A stretch of 64,000 nt of DNA, from NCBI GenBank assembly GCA_025531455.1, contig JAMYHL010000006.1:930001-994000 (forward strand), read 5' to 3'. Positions 10,314 to 21,172 of the stretch are shown piece by piece; positions within the stretch are counted from its first letter, which is position 1; the number at the start of each line of letters is the position of its first letter. A program made the translations under genes and the position numbers. The notes under the pieces were generated by a model. It saw only the letters and a list, made by a program, of their open reading frames with translations. It was not told the DNA's origin and ran no database searches. The DNA comes from Apiotrichum sp. Y4204 (taxonomy: Eukaryota; Basidiomycota; Tremellomycetes; Trichosporonales; Trichosporonaceae).

Positions 10314-12426
10314 ATGCCGCGCACGAGCAACCGCAACAGGCGCGGCCAACGGAGCCAGCGGCACTCGCCAGCCGTGTCGAACGGCTCGGACCGCGAATTC
10401 GGGTCCATCCGCCTCGGCCCGCCAACGCAGCACAAGCACACCCATCCTCGCGCAAGCCAGCGGCGGGGGGCGCATGACTCGCCGCGCCGCGTACTTCCCT
10501 CTGACGACGAGGAGGCTGTTGAGGCTGTTGAGGATGTCGTGCAGGTTGAATATGAACCGGAGCCGGCACGCGAGCGCCGGCCGCGGCGCGGGACACGGAG
10601 GGAATCTCCTGCACTCCCGGAACGAAGGTCGCGGCGCGCCGCGGCGCAGACTGCAACCCAGCGGATGCGAGAAGCCGAGAGCGAGGAGGATGAGGAGGAG
10701 GAGGAGACGCCGGTGCCAGATGGCGGACACGTTTGTGGGAGGCGGTGTCGTGGTGAGTGCGCCTATTATGTGCGGGTGAATTGGCTGACGGCAGTGTATG
10801 TGGAGATCCCGCCATACGTCGCGGAAGACGAAGTCGAGCACGAAGAAGTCCCTCAAGTTCTTGCACCCTTGGACGGGGAAAAGGAAGAGGAAGGGGAAGA
10901 GGAAGAGGAAGAGGAAGAGGAAGAAGAGGAAGTTGTGGTCGTGGTGGATTCGACACCGGAAAAAGGCAAGAGCCGCGCTGTGCAAGTGGAGGCCCCGTCG
11001 ACGTCGGACCGGCGTGCGCGACAGCGCAGCGATGAGTCCGAGGATCAACTGCCGGCGAAGCGGACGCGTGTGGAGAAGGACAAGGGCAAGGGGAAGGGAA
11101 AGTCGCGTGCTGGAGAGTTGTCCGGCTCGCAGTCGAAGGATCGCCAGGAGCGGCGTGCCAGGGAGGAAAAGATGCGCCGTCGCGACGACAAGCAACACAA
11201 ACGTGATCGGGATCGTCGCGGCCACAGTCGGCACCACGACCCTGACGATTCGGACGATCCGGATGCGCTGACCGAGGACGAGGATGTCGCCGCGGAGATT
11301 GCGCTCGACGAGCCGGGCCGCTTCAAGACAAAGTCGCGGCTGCGCGGCGCAAAGAAGAGCAAGTTCCTGGATGGTCTAAAAAAGCTGCGCGGGCGGCGCG
11401 CGGCGCAGCAGTGGCCGCCGAAGGAGGGCGAGAGCAGCGAGAGCAGCGAGAGCGAGTCGGACGAGGAAGACTGGGAGTCGGAGGAGGACTCGGCCGACGG
11501 CCGCGCACCAGGCTCAGACGACTGGATCATCGACGAGTCCGACGACGGATCGGTCGCCCTCCCGCAGGAGTTTTCGCTCAAGCGCGAGTCGCCGGAATAC
11601 AAATTCAAGGTCGTGTTCCAGTACATCGTGCTCCTTGTTGTGCGCGGCGCGCATGGCGTGTTTCCGCTCCGCGGGGAGAAAAAGGAGTACTTTGGACGGC
11701 AGCTACACGACGTCCGCGAGCGCATGCGCGGGCTGCGCGACACGATTGCGAGCTCCCTTTGGAAGCCTGATTTTCGTGAAGCGCTCGAGACTTATCCCAT
11801 ATGGAAGGTGGGTCTAGTGGCCTGCAGCCACATTAGCTCGCTGACACGCTGACACTCAGCAATCGAGACTCGACGAGTCTGAATCGTTCTGCGAGGCGTG
11901 CAACCGCCGCAACCAGATGTGCACACAGGAGGCGTGGCTCCGTGGCGACCCGTACGACGCCGAGACTCACGAGGACGACGAGGACGACGACGATGATCCC
12001 GAGATGGTGCTCGACGAAGACGACGACGCCCGCGATCTTGGTCCCATGGGCAGCTTTTGTCTCCGCCGCACACGCTCCTTCCACGAGACACATCATTGGG
12101 AGCACACGATATTCCTCTTCGTCCGGCGGCGGTATCACTGCCTGCGGCGCGCGGCGTCGTCGATGAACGCGCGCGTGCGCGGTCCGTCATTCGACTCGCT
12201 CAAGTCCAACTCGACAGACAGCGAGGGCGAGGTCGCCGACCGCCGCATGGCGCGCAAGGAGAGCCGCAAACTCGTCGTGGAGATACTGAACGCGGGCCCG
12301 CTCCCCGACCCGTACGATCCCGACGCCGTTACCGAGTGGATGGACAAGCGCGGATGGCAACGGCAGGCGATGCAAATGATCGCCAGGATTGAGCAGCGCG
12401 CGCGCGATCTGGAGCGGAACGATTAG
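10314..12426 (+). CDS. DUF4211-domain acidic, probably nuclear protein
   Basis: Exons 10314..10752, 10795..11807 and 11860..12426 give 672 residues. The N-terminal two thirds are low complexity: basic RS-rich start, an uninterrupted Glu run encoded by GAGGAA repeats near 10880-10930, then alternating Lys/Arg and Asp/Ser clusters with NLS-like words. The last third carries FCEACNRRNQMCTQEAWLRG and following segments, the Cys-x2-Cys plus L-x-G pattern of DUF4211, a fungal domain found in chromatin-associated proteins. The 42-nt intron 1 (GTGAGT...CTGACGGCAG) is in frame and contains no stop, so it could also be retained as 14 residues; its signals match other introns here, so I splice it. Intron 2 (52 nt) is needed because the frame stops. 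Confidence 0.85.
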
Positions 12427-14765
12427 GGCTGGCGATTACGAAGGAGCACGCGGGCCGCGGCTGCGAATACCGAGGCCCTCTGTGCGAATCTGGGTCGAGG
12501 CGATCGCTTAGCGATGTCTGTATCATAGCACTACGCAGGGCGGGCAGTAACATCTGATGTAAATGCTTGTCATGAGAGCACGCACGCCTGAGCGTCATGT
12601 CGAAGATTGAAGGTCATTTAGAATCCCAGAACTCTATCTCTCCATTGTGTGCTCCGCAAATACGCCAGGGCGGTGCCGCAGACGTCGCCGTGACGGTAAT
12701 GAAACATCCGTACAAAGCATGGACTGTTCGCGAGCATACCGACAGGATCAGACAACGGGCAAGCGCGCACAGACGCGGCCGACACCGGGTACGTGGGTAC
12801 GCGTACCCGACTGCTGGTACGCTATAGAACGAGTGTCATCTGTTGATGGTGTCTTGCTCTCGGCACATTGCGGACTATCTGGACAGGCGGGATCGTAGTG
12901 CGTAGAGGCGGTGCAGGCAAGATACAAATACCAGGATCAGGATCGTGCCCCGATCTGTTCTGGGGTCTGGTATCTGGTATCTGGTAGCATGGAACGCAGG
13001 ATGCATACGCCGTCGGCAGTCAGTGCGCTGTCTGTTGCTTCTCTTGTCGGATGCCGATGTGCCGAGGTGCCGATGTGAAGCACAGCTTGACGGTGTCAAT
13101 GCCGGTGCCAGACGTCATGCCCGATGACGTCGCCGCCGTCGGCGCTGGCGCGCGGCGCGCGGCGCGCGGGCAGCATCGGACAGGGAGGGTCGGACTGGCT
13201 TTGGTACTCGGGCGTACCTGTGTGCCTGCCCTCCAAATATCCTGTCTCCCACAAGGCCACAGCGCGGTTGCATCAGCCAGCGAAACGAATTGATAGTTGC
13301 AACATAACAATGACCGGTTCGCCGAAGACGACTCAGGGGAGTGAACAGGGCTTTGATCCCCCCGGAGCTTGTTCTCTGGCGTCGTCTTCTCTACACCATA
13401 TACGCGCTCACACGACACATGCTTGTGTAAAATGGCTACCCACTGCATCCTCTGTGTATTCCGAAGCTTCTAGGGGTGGGCTTGGATGTGTGTCGTAACC
13501 CCTCAGGCTGTGCTGTGTGTCGTAGGTCTCTCCCTGTCCTAAAGAATAGTCCACTATCCCAGCACATGATCAGTTGTCAGTTGCCAGCCCAGTAGCAGGC
13601 AGCATAGCGCGCGGTACGACTCTGCGGTCCTCGTGTCCAATGAGCCTGTCAAGCATCTGGCCTGGCGCACCATGCCCGTTTTTGTAGATCTATTGAGTAA
13701 GGATTGGATTGGATCGGACTGGATTGGGATCCCTATTCCTGCATCGCTTCTGATCGTGGTCCTCGGCTGGCTGGCCTGGCTGGAGGTGGCGCACGCCGTG
13801 TGGCATCCACAATAGCTTCACAGGCCACAGGTATGCTTGCACCCAGTGAGTGCTCTCAGCCGGGCTCTTTGCCGAAGCATCCTCAGCTTGCAGCTTGAAC
13901 TCTTTAGCTGCTCATTCTTCACGGCCACATGCCAGGAGCGGCGATGAGAGTGTGATGGTGGCATATGGTGGCGCACTCCTTCCCTGCATAATACCCTGCA
14001 CCCTGGCGGCTGGCACTGACGCACACAATACACAATGCTCGTTATACACTGGGAATAGCCGGCAAGAAAATAAGGACACCCCGCCGCATCCGTCACTCCC
14101 CTCACGCCAACAATGGGATGAATGCCCGCTGCAGCTAGCACATGCCCCCTATCGGCGTTGCGCACCGCCTCGGCGCCAGGGCGTCGCTGCTGTCGCCGTC
14201 ATCGCCGGTGACGATGAGCTGCACAATGGTAGAAAAGAGAGGGTGAAAGTTATATAGGCTTTGTTGTGCAAAAGGGTAAACACGCAATCTCCCTTCTTTT
14301 GGGTCCTTTCGTGCCTCTGCCGTTCCGCTGGCCGCTTAGCCGGTGTCCTCTCCTCTCGTGCCTTGCTCACTCTTTCACACCTTCTCTCCCATTCCGCCGC
14401 GCTTTCTTCTGTACATTTCTGTCCGGCCTTCCGTGCCTGGACCCTATCTGACTGGCTGACTGGATGCGGGGTCCGTGCGAGACTCCACAAAGGACACCGT
14501 GCGCGCTAGTCCGCGTTCCGACGCTGAGTCCCTGCGTTATTTCCCTGTGGCTACTCGCCCTGTGATCTCTCTAATCCGCCTTGATCCGCCTGAACAATCG
14601 TTGACTGAATTGGGATCGGGGCGTGTTTGTGGACCTGCGGATCAGTCTGCACTCGAGTCCCCCCTCTGATCCGCAGCCTTGGAGGGACCAGCTTGTGCGC
14701 ACCTGCGCTACATCCCTCTGCCCGCCTTCCTTTCCCTCTCTTCCTCTCTGTCTTCCCCACTTCCA
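12427..14765. other. Gene-poor stretch
   Basis: About 2.3 kb with no supported gene. There are low-complexity bits such as GGATTGGAT words near 13690-13730 and CTGGCTGG near 13765. None of the open frames on either strand looks like a real protein. Confidence 0.45.
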
Positions 14766-14769
14766 GACC

Positions 14770-14777
14770 TATATATA
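14770..14777 (+). promoter_or_regulatory. TATA box of the CBM13 lectin gene
   Basis: TATATATA 121 bases before the start codon, followed by a long C/T-rich leader with CCACCC and CTCTC words typical of strongly expressed fungal genes. Confidence 0.55.
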
Positions 14778-14890
14778 CACTCTGCCCCGCGTCGTCCCAT
14801 CTTTCGACATCCCCCCACCCACCCAGCTCGCCTTCCTTAATCACTTTTAATCGTTCTCGACACTCCCTCTCATCACTTAATCTATCCATA

Positions 14891-15758
14891 ATGCTCGCCC
14901 TCGTTTCGTACGTCCTCCTCGCCGCCGCCGCCGTCCAGGCCGCCATCGAGCCCTGCGAGCCCGGAGGCAACCCGCCCCCCTCGACCACCTCCAAGCCCCC
15001 GACCACCCCCACCGGCGGTTACAAGCAGACCACCCTCACCAACCGCGGAAAGTGCATGGACGTCAACGGCGCCCAGTACCAGGACGGCACCAAGGTGCAG
15101 ATGTAAGTCGGATGCGAGCGGGGCGGTGTGGATGGAATGAGAGTGGAGCGAGTGAGAAAGCGAGCGCCCTGGGCGTGTCGACTGTTTTCGGCGAGATGAG
15201 TCTTTAGCAGTGCGATTAGCAAGGACGGTGTGATCACCAGGACTGGAGACCATGGTACTCATGGTGGATGGACAGCACTCTCAAATCGCTCCTCATTCCG
15301 GCCCATTGCTCGTCGACCTACCCCCATCCCTTTCTTCCCTACTAACACCCCAGCTACGACTGCAACGGAACCGGTGCCCAGAACTGGAACATGAAGCGCG
15401 GCTCGGGCCACGTTACCATCGGCGGCGGCAAGTACTGCCTCGACGCTGGCACCAGTGAGTTCTCCTTACTATGATCAAACTCACATCAGACCCCCACGAC
15501 GGCTCGCTCGTCAAGATCTGGACCTGCTACGACGGCCTCCAGCAGCAGCAGTGGTACTACACCAACGACAACCGTCTTGCCCTCGACGGCCTCCCCTACT
15601 GCCTTGACCTTCCTTCCGGCAACACCGCCAACTTCCAGCAGCTCCAGATCTGGACCTGCGGCGACAACAACCAGAACCAGGAGTGGAAGTCATCGCTCGC
15701 CGTCCCCAAGCGCCGCCGCACTTTCGCCCGCCAGCAGATTGCTGACCAGCTCGCCTAA
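14891..15758 (+). CDS. Secreted ricin B-type lectin (CBM13) protein
   Basis: Exons 14891..15102, 15354..15454 and 15490..15758 give 193 residues. Intron 1 is 251 nt, long for this window, and intron 2 is only 35 nt. A signal peptide (to about residue 18, VQAA) is followed by a Pro/Thr linker of about 20 residues and then a beta-trefoil domain to about residue 180: each subdomain shows the sugar-site Cys-x-Asp start (KCMDV, YCLDA, YCLDL) and the QxW core (QNWN, QQWYY, QEWK). It probably binds galactose- or xylose-type glycans outside the cell or on the wall. A basic tail KRRRTFARQQ ends the chain. No catalytic domain is attached. Confidence 0.88.
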
Positions 15759-17669
15759 GCGTGCACGGTGCAGCGCGTGCGCGCGACACGAGGGCTGTAT
15801 GTTGCCCTTGAGCGACATGTGATCAGGAGCTGGTAGTCTTTCCCCTTACCACTCCCTATGGACAATCCCCTTCTCATCATCTGCAGCCCGGCCCTGCCGG
15901 CGCCAATGGACACTTTATACGAACTTTGTGGGCATAGTAATAGCAAGGCGCCGTCGCGAGATGGTGCCCCCGTAGTCATCATATAGTCATTCCATTTTCA
16001 TGCAAGGACAATGGAATGCGATGGGTAGCGGAACAGGGCGATGGAGGAGCGTGATGGCGCCCGAAACTGTGAGGAGGGTGGCCCACAGTGGGTGCAGGGC
16101 TGCTGTAGCCGGACTGAGATCTTTAATCACTTCATTCTTGGTAAAGCGATAGACAGAAACATCACCGTCTTCATATGCTGCCCTCTGCACTCCATTCTGC
16201 GACACCGACCTTTTAGATACATGATGAAGACCCCGAGCTCGGGAACACTTTGAAGTGAAGAGTGACCGTAAGTGATCCAGCCGTGGCGGTGGCTGACAGA
16301 CAGATGTGCAGATGTGATGAACCAGCCCCAGCCTGCGACCTTGCATAACCTGGGTGCGCCCACGATGTGTGGGTCCTCGGCGGGCTGGAAGGTTCAGAGC
16401 ATGAGCCACACTGAGAGCGTGCGTGAGGTAAACCCAAACTGTAACTGACTTCGAGTGGGGTGACATCTCCAAAATCGGACATCCTCCGACTGGATGTCGG
16501 GCAAGCAGACTCGGGCAAGCTGGGTGTGAAGAGGGGAGGGGTCCAAAGGGTGAAGGGGTCCAAAGGGTGAAGCTGTCCGTCGGCCGTCAACGTAATCGTC
16601 CCTCGAGGTCACATGCCCATGATCTTGTGTTTACTGCATCCGGCGAGATCCTGGGCGCGATGTAATCTCCGTCAAGCATCGCCAAGATGCTTGGTTTATT
16701 ATCTAGCACCGCCCCAGTTTGACAACAAACACAACCGCATTCCGCGCTTGGGATATCTGTTCCTGTTCTAGTGCTCTTGGAACTCTGAGGCCGCTAGTTT
16801 ACTGGTGAGACTGGGCCGTGCTAGTCGTCAATGACGATGACCTCACTGATGCTGGATACTGACTACCGAGACCTCCACATTGAGAATGGGTATCGGAGCG
16901 AACCTCCCGCCCTAGTCCTATGGCCGCAGGAGATCTATGGGCCAGGTACGCAGGAGGTAAACCGATAGGATATGGGGGTCATGAAACATGTCCTGCTGGT
17001 CAGAATGGGGAGAGTCAACAGAGGGGGGTTATCATGGTGCCAGCTGCGGGAGCTGTACCGGTCTGAGGAGACGTCGCGTTCTCCGTTGTGAGGAGCGCCT
17101 CGTGCGGTGTCCACTCCCATGCGCACAGGGAGCGCAAGCTCACTAGCTCAAGTTGTGGACCCTTGGGCGTCCTGGTGGGATATCTTGACACTATGGGACG
17201 TGTGAGCTACAGGACAGATACACTGGTGGGTCGTCACAGAGGTAAGGATCATTGGAAGTCCAGGGAGACCGTATGCCAAGATACAACTGGCCCGGCAGAT
17301 ACTGGGCGCTGCAACCCATTCGTTTCGTAGTGAGAATATAGAATGAGCAGAACGCAATCTTTCATGTCGAGTTCTAGACGAAGAGAAACGCTTTTCTGTT
17401 ACTGTTGAGCTTAGTTTGGGGACTCCAGCTCCTCCCTCTGTTCGGCACGGTACAGTACACGGAACCCCAGTCAGTAATAGCTGATGTGAGCAAAGGTGTA
17501 TCAGCTGTGGGACACACAACCTGTGACGGTATCTCTGCAAGTAACAGGAAGCCCTTCCTCAGAAGACAGTTGGAAGTGGCAACTGCACCAACGCTCGTTT
17601 ATAGCCAACCAAGAATGCATACCTTCTGAACCGTACACTTATCTCAAAGTCCCGACGCGTCTTCCAGGC
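15759..17669. other. Gene-poor stretch between convergent genes
   Basis: Holds both 3' ends. A minus-strand frame at 15987-16472 has patches that read like protein, but no family, no splice structure and no start context support it. Nothing else stands out. Confidence 0.4.
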
Positions 17670-19435
17670 TCAGATCGTAATCGCCGCGCTCTTGGTGACA
17701 CAGAACTCGTCGACGCCGTACCCGAATCCGCCCTCCTTACCCATCCCGCTCTCCTTGATACCTCCAAACGGACTCTCAGCAGCACTCGCAATGCCCGTGT
17801 TGATCGCGACAGTCCCGCTCTCGAGCTTTTCGTACATCCGCCACGCGCGCGACACGTTCTCCGTCCACACATAGTTTGTGAGGCCCATGTCCGTGTCGTT
17901 CGCGAGCGCGACAACATCGTCCTCACCCTCAAAAGCGTACAGCGACACGATCGGCGCAAACATCTCCTCCTGGTACACCCGCGCGCTGTGGGGTGCCCCA
18001 GTGATCAGCGTCGGTTCCATAAGGTAGCCCGTCCCGAAGCGTTTGCCGCCGGACACGAGCTTGCCGCCCTGCGCGACCGCGTCCTCGACCAGCTCGAGTG
18101 CGCGTTCGGCCCCGCGCTCCGTCGTGATCGCGCCGTTTGTTGTGCCCTCATCCAGCCCATGCCCAAACTTGAGCTTGGCGAAGCGCTCGGCGATCGCGGC
18201 TGAGAACTTGTCGTAGATGCCCTTCTGGACGAATACGCGGTTCGCACACACGCACACCTGTCCGGCGTGTCGCAGCTTGTTGGCAATGAGGCCTGGGAGT
18301 CAGCATCACGCATTGGAACGCTCACAGGATGCGCAGCGCGCGGCACTCACCGTCGGCGGCCTTTGCGAGATCCGCATCGTCAAACACGATCCACGCGCCG
18401 TTTCCGCCGAGCTCGAGCGTCATCTTCTTGAGCGAGCTGGCGCACTGAGCCATAAGGAGCTTGCCGACGTTTGTCGATCCCGTAAACGAAACCTTCTTGA
18501 TGCGCTTGTCCTCGCACAGCGCCTTGCCGACTGCAGGTGTGGTTTCGTTTGACGCAGGGACGATGTTCACGACACCCGGCGGGATACCTGCACGCTGGCA
18601 GAGGAGTGCGAGGGCAACGGCCGTCGTGGGCGTCTCGGGGGACGGTTTGAGCACCACCGTGCAGCCCGCTGCAAGGGCTGTCGCGACCTTGCGCAGTGCA
18701 ATGACGAGGGGGAAGTTCCACCTGCGGATCAGCTCTGCACACAACACCCTACCAAGCCGACATTTCAGTCTGCATCTTTCACAATTCACTCTCACTCACG
18801 GAATCAGGAGGCCAACAGGACCAATAGGCACCTTCTGCGTGAAGAATCGCAGGTTCGGCACGTCATTAGCCTTCTGCGTCTCGCCATGAATACGCTCCGC
18901 CTCGCCGGCCATGAGCCACGAATACTGAGCTGCGGGTGAGTGGCGAACGGGGCACATACTTACCGGCATAGTCGACCTCGGCGCGGGCCTCAACAAGCGC
19001 CTTACCCGTCTCCATGGTGATGAGGAGGGCGAGATCGTCCTTGTTCTCACGGACGAGGCGGTCAATCTCAAGGATCATGCGTGCGCGCTGACGCGCTGGG
19101 ATGGCGGAGAAGGAGGGGAACGCCGCGGCGGCAGCGGCACACGCTGCTTCGGTATCCTGCTCGTCCATCGCCTCCATCGTCGCCCACTGCTCTCCCGTAG
19201 CGGGGTCGATGACGGGGAACGGCGAGCGGCCGGACAGTGCGCGCGCGGGCTTGTCGTTGATCCATCCCGTCGACTGCAGCAGCGACGGGTCGCGGAGCTT
19301 GAAGGCCGAATGCACCATTCTGAGCTTAGGACTGAGACTGGGACGGAGAGTGGTTCTAGGGCGGGAAACGGGGCGCAGGAGACTTGTGCGTTGGAACGAC
19401 AGTCGGGTAGATGGAGAATGGAGAAAGCCCAACAT
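17670..19435 (-). CDS. UGA2: Succinate-semialdehyde dehydrogenase, mitochondrial
   Basis: Oxidises succinate semialdehyde to succinate with NAD(P)+, the last step of the GABA shunt. Exons 19435..18964, 18929..18800, 18721..18351 and 18292..17670 give 531 residues. Introns are 34, 78 and 58 nt. ALDH family signatures: PWNFP rebuilt across intron 2, catalytic Glu in LELGGN (about 304), nucleophile Cys in GQVCVCANR (about 338), SFTGSTNVGK for cofactor binding, and ESPFGGIKESGMGKEGG near the end. I chose the ATG at 19435 because it adds MLGFLHSPSTRLSFQRTSLL, an Arg/Ser-rich stretch without acids, as a mitochondrial presequence; ATG 19318 gives the cytosolic core only, and an ATG at 19582 is also in frame. 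The two-Cys GQxCVC motif is typical of the GabD/ALDH5 group. Confidence 0.93.
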
Positions 19436-19977
19436 GGCTGGGAAACAGGAACAGAGTGGGGGATGAAGGACAACAACACCCCATCGACGCTGGGGGACAT
19501 CACGCACTCGGCCTCCCACGACGGCGCTGGTGCAACCGGCTGACGGCGGTACATCTCGGTATCTATCGCGCGCAGCGACCATGAGGTCACTTGATGCTGC
19601 CCGGCGCGCGGTATGCGATGCTTATTCACAGCGCCAAGATGTGGGGTAGCGGATGTCTGGTTGCCGAACAGGCTCGCGACTGGGTGTGGATGACCGGGAG
19701 GCACAGCACCGGACTTCGGCTTCTTGATGCCCACACCGAGACTGCCAGACAAACCTCGGCCGAGTGGTTTATCAACAGTTGGAGACTGCATCGCTCATCG
19801 TCTACGGAACCCACACTGAAACAGTTCACACACACATACGCACATGTGCTCGATGCATACGCCGCGTACGAAAGCCATACATCCCGTTGGTATATTTACA
19901 ACAGCGTCCACGCGACCCGATAAGGCGGTTAGATGGCGAGGCACATCGACTGTCCTTGGTTCCCCGCAACCTCGCAC
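19436..19977. other. SSADH promoter and 3' region of the isomerase gene
   Basis: No gene called. This holds the upstream region of the SSADH gene and the downstream region of the enoyl-CoA isomerase gene, both on the minus strand. Confidence 0.5.
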
Positions 19978-21172
19978 TCAGAGCTTGGCCTTCTTCGACG
20001 CAGCCTTCTTGGCCATGAATCGCTGGACGGCCTCGCGGTGCTCGTCGGACGCGATGCGGCCCGCGACCGAGTCCATCTCGGCGGAGTTGATCTTGTGGAG
20101 CTCGGCGCGGATCGACGGCGAGCGAACGTGCGACTTGGAGGTGGCTGTTGTCAGTCAAGAGTCGGGAATCGGGAAAGGCTGGTTAGCTTACTGATGGATC
20201 CGGGGGCGAGGTCCTCGAGCTGCTTCTCGAGGCGGGAGATAACGGCCTCGGCCATGCCCTCCTTCGGGAGGACGTCGGCGAAGAGGCCGCTGTACATGAG
20301 CTCGGAGATGGGCACCGTCTCGGCGAGGTACAGCAGACGGGTGGTCATGGATGGGCCGAAGAGCGGCGGGAAGGTGACCGACGAGACGCCCTCGAGGGAG
20401 ATGCCGATACGCGAGAACGGTGTCGTGAGCGTCACCTCGGGTGAGCCGTACACGAGGTCGAAGAGAGGGAGCGTTGTGACGGCGATGCCATATGCGGGGC
20501 CTGCTGTTAGGGGTGCTCCTCGAGATCGACATTTGATAGCTCCGTTGACGCTTGATGCCTTACTTCGCCGAAAGGCGAAATCCGAAGCCACAGTTTTGTT
20601 ACTCACCCTGGAGCGCGCAGACGACAAGCTTGGGGAAGTCGATGAGCGCGGCAATGTATGAGCTGCCGTCAGCACACGACACGAGCAGCGCACAGCAGAC
20701 CCCGCCGTCAAGACACTCACAGAGCAGCATTGTTCTTCTTGCCCGCGCTGCCCATGCGGTCGGCACCGAGGCGCGCACCAGCCGAGAAGAAGCGGCCGTT
20801 GGCGGAGCTGCATGTCAGCTATCATAGTACAGGAGGACATACACGACGACGGCCTTGATGTCCTTGTGCGCCTTGGCATAGTCGAGGCCCTTGATCAGTT
20901 CCTGCGGGTTAGTTGCTGCATCGCGATCGGATAGGAAAAGTTCGATCCTTTTTTCTTCACTCACCCAGTCTGTAGTGACAAAGAGTAGAACGCAGTGTAA
21001 AAGTTAGAGCCCAATCGCGTCAGCTCAACGTCTTCGCCGCCGCGGGCCACTTACACTTTTCAGGTCCAAAGGCGTTGAGGTTCTGCGGTGTGTTGAGGCG
21101 TAGCTCGAGAATGTTGTTCTTGTGGTGCGTGATGAGCACCTCCTTGAGGACTGGGAGTGTGGGGACGCGCAT
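19978..21172 (-). CDS. ECI1: Peroxisomal enoyl-CoA isomerase/hydratase (ECI1-like), with 5-nt microexon
   Basis: Belongs to the crotonase fold; probably a delta3,delta2-enoyl-CoA isomerase that lets unsaturated fatty acids enter beta-oxidation. Seven exons: 21172..21055, 20969..20965, 20901..20843, 20807..20721, 20662..20607, 20500..20192, 20144..19978, giving 266 residues. Exon 2 is 5 nt (ACTGG); without it the frame stops. Family landmarks are LRLNTPQNLNAF, VVVSANGRFFSAGA (oxyanion hole) and PFSRIGISLEGVSS, whose Glu fits the isomerase acid/base residue. The C terminus KKAKL is a type 1 peroxisomal signal. A hydratase would usually have a second Glu that I do not see clearly, so isomerase is preferred. 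Introns range from 35 to 106 nt. Confidence 0.9.

Noticed and set aside
10263..11237. Minus-strand frame with Leu/Phe-rich stretch that looks like a membrane helix
   Set aside because: The Leu/Phe run is the reverse complement of the GAGGAA glutamate tract in the DUF4211 gene.
15987..16472. Minus-strand frame with partly protein-like end
   Set aside because: No family, no start context and no splice partner; could not be supported.
17496..18203. Plus-strand frame of 235 codons
   Set aside because: Opposite strand of the SSADH last exon, which has all catalytic motifs.
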